A model generated the notes under the pieces. It was not told where the DNA came from. It saw only the letters and a list, made by a program, of their open reading frames with translations, and ran no database searches. Shown piece after piece: positions 7,928 through 10,812 of a stretch of DNA of 10,812 nucleotides. A program made the position numbers and the translations under genes. Within the stretch, counting starts at the first letter, position 1. Every line of letters starts with the position of its first letter. Source of the DNA: JBEKYD01 sp049509915 (lineage in GTDB: Bacteria; Acidobacteriota; Terriglobia; Bryobacterales; Bryobacteraceae); contig JBEKZL010000247.1 in the NCBI GenBank assembly GCA_049509915.1, forward strand, positions 1 through 10,812, in the 5' to 3' direction.

Positions 7928-8097
7928 AGCGCGGTCCAGGGGGCCGGCTGATTGCGGAGTTTGCAAATAGACGTTGCTCTGGCCCCCGGGCGCCGAAAAG
8001 AAGGCGGTTCCGGCTATTTCGTGGCTTTGGGGCCAGGTCTGGCAAACTTGGACCTCGGGTTACTTTGCTGATTAATGTCAAAAGGAGCCATGCGCTC
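7928..8097 (+). promoter_or_regulatory. 170-bp gap with the ribosome site that sets the first VOC start
   Basis: AAAAGGAG at 8080-8087 lies 10 bases before ATG 8098 and decides that start. The same frame stays open upstream to a GTG at 7924 overlapping the previous stop (GTGA). That extension encodes a basic, low-complexity stretch that would bury the signal peptide, and it has no counterpart in the paralogue, so I treat it as untranslated. GGGGGCC (about 7939-7945) and GGCCCCC (about 7981-7987) form a weak long-loop inverted repeat. No convincing promoter was seen. Confidence 0.5.
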
Positions 8098-9003
8098 ATG
8101 AGATTCTTAGTCGCAGTTGCAGTCTTCGCTTCGCTGGCGTCCGGCCAGGAAGTGAAACGCCCGCGCATTCTCGGCGTGGCGCACATCGCGTTTTACGTTC
8201 ACGACATGGAGCAGTCCCGCGCCTTTTATACCGGCATGCTGGGGTTTCAGGAGCCGTACTCGCTGAAGAATCCCGATGGCAGCCTGTCGGTCGCGTTCTT
8301 CAAGATCAACGATCACCAGTATGTGGAGCTGTTCCCCGAGAAGGAGCCCGACACCGACCGCCTGGTACACATCGCGCTCGAAACCGATAACGCGGAGCAA
8401 CTGCGGGCGTACCTGGCGTCGCGCGGCGTCAATGTGCCCGGCCGCGTCACGAAGGGCCGCATCGGGAATACCAGCTTCACCGTCACTGACCCGGACAAGC
8501 ACACCGTGGAGTTCGTGCAGTACGAGCCGGATGGCTGGAGCATGCGCGAGAAGGGCAAGTTCATGGACGATCGCCGCGCCAGCACTCATATGGCACACGT
8601 CGGCATCATCGTCTATGCCCTCGAGCCGGCCATGAAGTTCTACCGCGACATACTGGGCTGCCAGGAGATCTGGCGCGGCAGTTCGAATCAGAAGACCCTG
8701 AACTGGGTGAACATGAAGGTGCCGGACGGAGACAACTGGGTGGAGTTTATGCTTTACGACCAGTTCCCGGACCTGCGCCAGTTGGGCGTGTTCCATCACA
8801 TCGGGATGGAGGAGACGGATGTGGCCAAATCGGTGGCTATTTTCGAGGCCTCGCCCGCGCGCAAAAGCTACACGCGGCAGGTGCTACTGCGCGGCACGCC
8901 GCCCCGTCAGTTCCAGGTCTACGATCCCGATGGCAGCCGGACGGAAATCATGGTACCGGCGACGCCGGGGCGGGCCTCGTCGACGGCTCCGCCAATCCGG
9001 TAG
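8098..9003 (+). CDS. Exported two-domain VOC (glyoxalase/extradiol-dioxygenase fold) protein, copy 1
   Basis: A 301-aa protein of two tandem vicinal-oxygen-chelate domains behind a short signal peptide (residues 1-17, MRFLVAVAVFASLASGQ). Domain 1 spans about 24-145, with GVAHIAFYVHD, SRAFYTGMLGF, RLVHIALETDN and DPDKHTVEFVQYEP. Its H29, H91 and E138 sit where the family's metal ligands normally lie. Domain 2 spans about 163-288, with MAHVGIIV, MKFYRDILGCQE, WVEFMLY, VFHHIGM and DPDGSRTEIMVP; H167, H233 or H234 and E283 are the equivalent set. The linker EASPARKSYTR and the DPDG tail are typical of the acidobacterial 'lactoylglutathione lyase-like' family as I remember it. A dioxygenase, lyase or isomerase activity cannot be chosen. 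Export is unusual for glyoxalase I, which is cytoplasmic, so a metabolic detoxification role is doubtful. The gene is followed by its paralogue at 9135, 131 bp downstream. Confidence 0.88.
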   Translation: MRFLVAVAVFASLASGQEVKRPRILGVAHIAFYVHDMEQSRAFYTGMLGFQEPYSLKNPDGSLSVAFFKINDHQYVELFPEKEPDTDRLVHIALETDNAEQLRAYLASRGVNVPGRVTKGRIGNTSFTVTDPDKHTVEFVQYEPDGWSMREKGKFMDDRRASTHMAHVGIIVYALEPAMKFYRDILGCQEIWRGSSNQKTLNWVNMKVPDGDNWVEFMLYDQFPDLRQLGVFHHIGMEETDVAKSVAIFEASPARKSYTRQVLLRGTPPRQFQVYDPDGSRTEIMVPATPGRASSTAPPIR

Positions 9004-9038
9004 CGGCGGGCTTCAGCCTTTGACCAACTGCCCGCCGC
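9003..9038 (+). repeat. Perfect 9-bp inverted repeat after VOC copy 1
   Basis: GCGGCGGGC (9003-9011) pairs exactly with GCCCGCCGC (9030-9038) around an 18-base loop, starting at the last base of the stop codon. It could slow or stop transcription or protect the 3' end, but no T-run follows, so a simple intrinsic terminator is not supported. The matching tail after copy 2 (from 10055) keeps the loop sequence in part (TTCAGCC, GACCAACTGCC) yet has lost the pairing. Confidence 0.5.
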
Positions 9039-9134
9039 GTTCGAACAGAGTTGAGCGTTTTCCGAGCAGGCCGTCCCGAAGAGTTCGAACATGTTACGCA
9101 CACTAAATTCTGAAGAGCTAAGGAGGTATGCTTA

Positions 9135-10055
9135 ATGAATCGAGGACCGTCATCCACGAGGTTCTTAGTCGCAGCTGCAATCTTCGCTTCGCTGGCGTCC
9201 GGCCAGGAAGTGAAACGCCCGCGTATTCTCGGCGTGGCGCACATCGCGTTTTACGCTCACGACATTGAGCGGTCCCGCGCCTTCTACACCGGCATGTGCG
9301 GGTTCCAGGAGCCGTACTCTCTCAAGAACCCTGATATCAACTTCTTCAAGATCAACGACCGCCAGTACGTGGAGTTGTTCCCCGAGAAGGAACCGAAAAC
9401 CGACCGTCTGGTGGACATTGGGCTCGAAACGGACAATGCCGACCAACTACGGAAGTACCTGATTTCGCGTGGTGTTCAGGTGCCCGACCGTGTCACGAAG
9501 AACCGCATCGGGAACCGCACCTTCACCGTAACCGACCCGGACAAACACACCGTGGAGTTTGTGCAGTACGAGCCGGGGGGCCGGACCATGCGCGAGAAGG
9601 GCGAGTTCATGGACGACCATCGCATCAGCGCAGTTGCGACTCACGTCGGCATCATGGTCAAGGAGCTGGAACCGGCCATGAAGTTCTACCGCGATATCCT
9701 CGGCTTCTCGGAGATTACGCGCACCGCCCCAAAGGAGAAGCCCCACTTGGTGTACATGAAGGTGCCGGACGGAGAGAGCTGGGTGGAGTTCATGATGTAC
9801 TACGACCAGGTCCCCGACTTGGCCCGGATGGGCGTCTACCATCACATGGGGCTGATGGTGGAGACGGATTTAGCGAAAAACTCGGTCGCCATCTTCGAGG
9901 CTTCGCCCGCGCGCAAGAGCTACACGCGGCCGGTTGAAGTGCGCGGAACCCCGCCCTGGCAGTTCCAGATCTACGACCCCGATGGCAGCCGGCTCGAAGT
10001 CATGCTGCCGGGCGTTGCGGGGAAAGGCTCACCCACTGCGCCGCCGACCCGGTAG
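9135..10055 (+). CDS. Exported two-domain VOC protein, copy 2 (paralogue of the gene at 8098)
   Basis: A 306-aa paralogue, roughly three quarters identical to copy 1 by eye. AAGGAGGT at 9120-9127 lies 7 bases before ATG 9135. The signal region is longer at the front (MNRGPSSTRFLVAAAIFASLASGQ). Domain 1 keeps H36 (GVAHIAFYAHD) and E141 (HTVEFVQYEP), but the second position is D94 (RLVDIGLETD) where copy 1 has His, so the domain 1 metal site may be altered. It also lacks four residues after LKNPD, where copy 1 has GSLSVAFF and this protein has INFF. Domain 2 looks intact: H170, H236 or H237 and E288, with VYHHMGLMVETDLAKNSVAIFE, whereas copy 1 is shorter here by two residues. Activity may therefore rest on domain 2. 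Any substrate is unknown. It may be cotranscribed with copy 1, although the hairpin at 9003 lies between them. Confidence 0.88.
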   Translation: MNRGPSSTRFLVAAAIFASLASGQEVKRPRILGVAHIAFYAHDIERSRAFYTGMCGFQEPYSLKNPDINFFKINDRQYVELFPEKEPKTDRLVDIGLETDNADQLRKYLISRGVQVPDRVTKNRIGNRTFTVTDPDKHTVEFVQYEPGGRTMREKGEFMDDHRISAVATHVGIMVKELEPAMKFYRDILGFSEITRTAPKEKPHLVYMKVPDGESWVEFMMYYDQVPDLARMGVYHHMGLMVETDLAKNSVAIFEASPARKSYTRPVEVRGTPPWQFQIYDPDGSRLEVMLPGVAGKGSPTAPPTR

Positions 10056-10131
10056 AGAGGGGTTCAGCCCTAGACCAACTGCCGGCTGCGTTCGAATAAG
10101 TAGGCCCCATCCTCCAGGAGTTTGCGCCCCC

Positions 10132-10654
10132 GACAGTCTGGAGCGGAACATCCGCGAGTTGCTGACGCGGCCAGCGGGAAGACTGCAGGTTAAGACCATC
10201 TTGAATCAGGTGCAATGCTTCGTCGGGTTCGTCTACCAAGAGGTTCGAATGCTTGGCAGCCCGGAGTGTGCAGGCGTTCCGGGGCCACTGGAACGTCGAA
10301 GAAATCTTCCGCCGGGCGAAGAAGGGTGGAGTAGTGCCCTGGGGACCGTCGCGTCAGTGGGCGGACGGGCCCATAAGTCTACGCACCTTTGCAACGGTAT
10401 TGGGACTGGTGCTGGTGAGTCTGGCGAGGATCGCGCTCGGAACAGGCGACTCGGCTCTCGCGATGTTGGGCGACCTGGCCGAGATCCGCGCCACCGTGGT
10501 GCGTACGACAACGCGCGGGCGGCGGCGTCGCGCGACGGTGATGATTGCGCCGGAGCTGAGTACCTCACAGCGTCGGGCTGTTAAGGCATTCGAATTGGAG
10601 CGTTGGATGCCAACACTCCTTTCATGTATGACAACCCGACCTGCTCATATATGA
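10132..10654 (+). pseudogene. C-terminal remnant of an IS4-superfamily (IS1634-like) transposase
   Basis: From about 10235 to TGA 10652-10654 the frame reads a transposase C-terminus: AFRGHWNVEEIFRRAKKGG, VPWGPSRQWADG, LRTFATVLGLVLVSLARIALGT, VRTTTRGRRRR, APELSTSQRRAVKAFELERWMP. The block F-x2-H-x3-E-x6-K matches the Y-x2-R-x3-E-x6-K signature of IS4-type DDE enzymes; the catalytic Glu codon is at 10298-10300. No start codon with a ribosome site precedes it. A stop at 10202-10204 closes this frame upstream, and another frame at 10135-10200 reads SLERNIRELLTRPAGR, which resembles the segment expected further upstream in such proteins. So this is a frameshifted, 5'-truncated fragment; the first two catalytic Asp regions are missing. 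AATACGGTTCACTTAA at 10710-10725 could be a relic of the IS right end, but no matching left end was found. It directly follows the VOC duplication. Confidence 0.8.
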
Positions 10655-10781
10655 CCGACGCCATTAAACTCGGATCTGCCTGACTTTGCTGCGAACGCCC
10701 CCTAGCCCCAATACGGTTCACTTAACAACATTTTCGTGATATTCCGTTCTGGGGCGAATGCCTCCAACAAGGAGGTATCCC
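10655..10781 (+). promoter_or_regulatory. IS-derived spacer and leader of the next gene
   Basis: The stretch holds the possible IS end near 10710-10725 and, at the right, AAGGAGGT (10769-10776), an excellent ribosome site 5 bases before ATG 10782. The promoter was not identified, although the AT-rich stretch 10710-10745 is the likeliest place. Confidence 0.35.
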
Positions 10782-10812
10782 ATGCGCGTTGCCATTGTGG
10801 AGTCAACCACCC
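10782..10812 (+). CDS. Start of an unidentified gene, cut by the window end
   Basis: ATG 10782 is followed by ten open codons reading MRVAIVESTT. The strong ribosome site AAGGAGGT at 10769-10776 supports a real start. A short beta-strand-like MRVAIV opening is common to many cytoplasmic enzymes and is not diagnostic. No product can be named from ten residues. Confidence 0.55.
   Translation, partial: MRVAIVESTT

Larger units (their letters stand above)
8103..10096 (+). repeat. Tandem duplication of about 0.95 kb covering both VOC genes
   Basis: Copy A runs from about 8103 to 9045 and copy B from about 9160 to 10096. Homology begins inside the signal-peptide codons (TTCTTAGTCGCAG in both) and continues past the stop codons into about 40 bp of 3' DNA ending at GTTCGAA (9039-9045 and 10090-10096). 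Identity is highest at the start: runs of 43 bp (8123-8165 with 9181-9223) and 31 bp (8167-8197 with 9225-9255) are identical, synonymous sites included. The middle is far more diverged. The upstream sequences before each start are not clearly related. Confidence 0.8.

Noticed and set aside
7136..7966. 276-codon antisense frame over the ConA-like gene
   Set aside because: Shadow of a high-GC gene; its translation is arginine/glycine/valine-rich with no domain pattern, while the plus strand encodes a clear exported protein.
7924..8097. Upstream in-frame GTG start for VOC copy 1, overlapping the previous stop as GTGA
   Set aside because: It would add 58 basic, low-complexity residues in front of a clean signal peptide. 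AGGAG at 8083-8087 and the paralogue both support ATG 8098.
9004..9134. Repeated GTTCGAAC/AGTTCGAAC palindromes (near 9039 and 9082) as regulator sites
   Set aside because: Two short copies with differing flanks; the first belongs to the duplicated 3' tail. Too weak to call.
1..10812. CRISPR array, tRNA/rRNA genes, phage genes or a known defence system
   Set aside because: No regularly spaced repeats, no cloverleaf-like or rRNA-like segments, and none of the genes matches a known defence or phage family.

Overview
The window looks like chromosomal DNA of an Acidobacteriota bacterium, most likely of the Solibacteres/Bryobacterales type. This is inferred from an Oar-like TonB-dependent protein with an N-terminal carboxypeptidase-regulatory domain, a secreted PD40 beta-propeller, signal-peptide-bearing glyoxalase-fold (VOC) proteins, a winged-helix/TM regulator of a kind I associate with this phylum, and decayed insertion sequences at both edges. 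No rRNA, tRNA, CRISPR or phage genes are visible.

Layout. (1) 41-1181, minus strand: an ISAzo13-type transposase, broken by a frameshift and degenerate at its C-terminus. (2) 1306-2607, minus strand: a 433-aa ToxR/CadC-like membrane regulator with an OmpR-type winged helix, one TM helix and an exported domain of unknown fold. (3) 2608-2872: a 265-bp divergent control region with an 11-bp-phased direct-repeat array (AAACCGTTTYT units) and a second cluster of CCGATAA sites. (4) 2873-6049, plus strand: a 1058-aa Oar/SusC-like outer-membrane protein. (5) 6115-7089 and 7091-7927: a secreted six-bladed PD40/TolB-like propeller protein, then, one base after its stop codon, a secreted concanavalin-A-like (DUF1349-like) protein. 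(6) 8098-9003 and 9135-10055: two tandem paralogous exported two-domain VOC proteins. (7) about 10132-10654: the C-terminal remnant of an IS4-superfamily (IS1634-like) transposase. (8) 10782 to the window end: the first ten codons of another gene behind an excellent Shine-Dalgarno sequence.

Working model (inference). Genes 2873 to 10055 all lie on one strand and all carry apparent export signals. They may form an envelope or extracytoplasmic module whose first gene is controlled by the divergent membrane regulator. The regulator's predicted fold (OmpR/PhoB-class winged helix) fits the kind of operator seen next to it, tandem sites at 11-bp spacing. The VOC pair appears to be a local duplication that has begun to diverge at a predicted metal ligand. 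The IS remnant starts close to where the duplication homology ends. The substrate of the transporter and the reaction of the VOC proteins cannot be read from the sequence.
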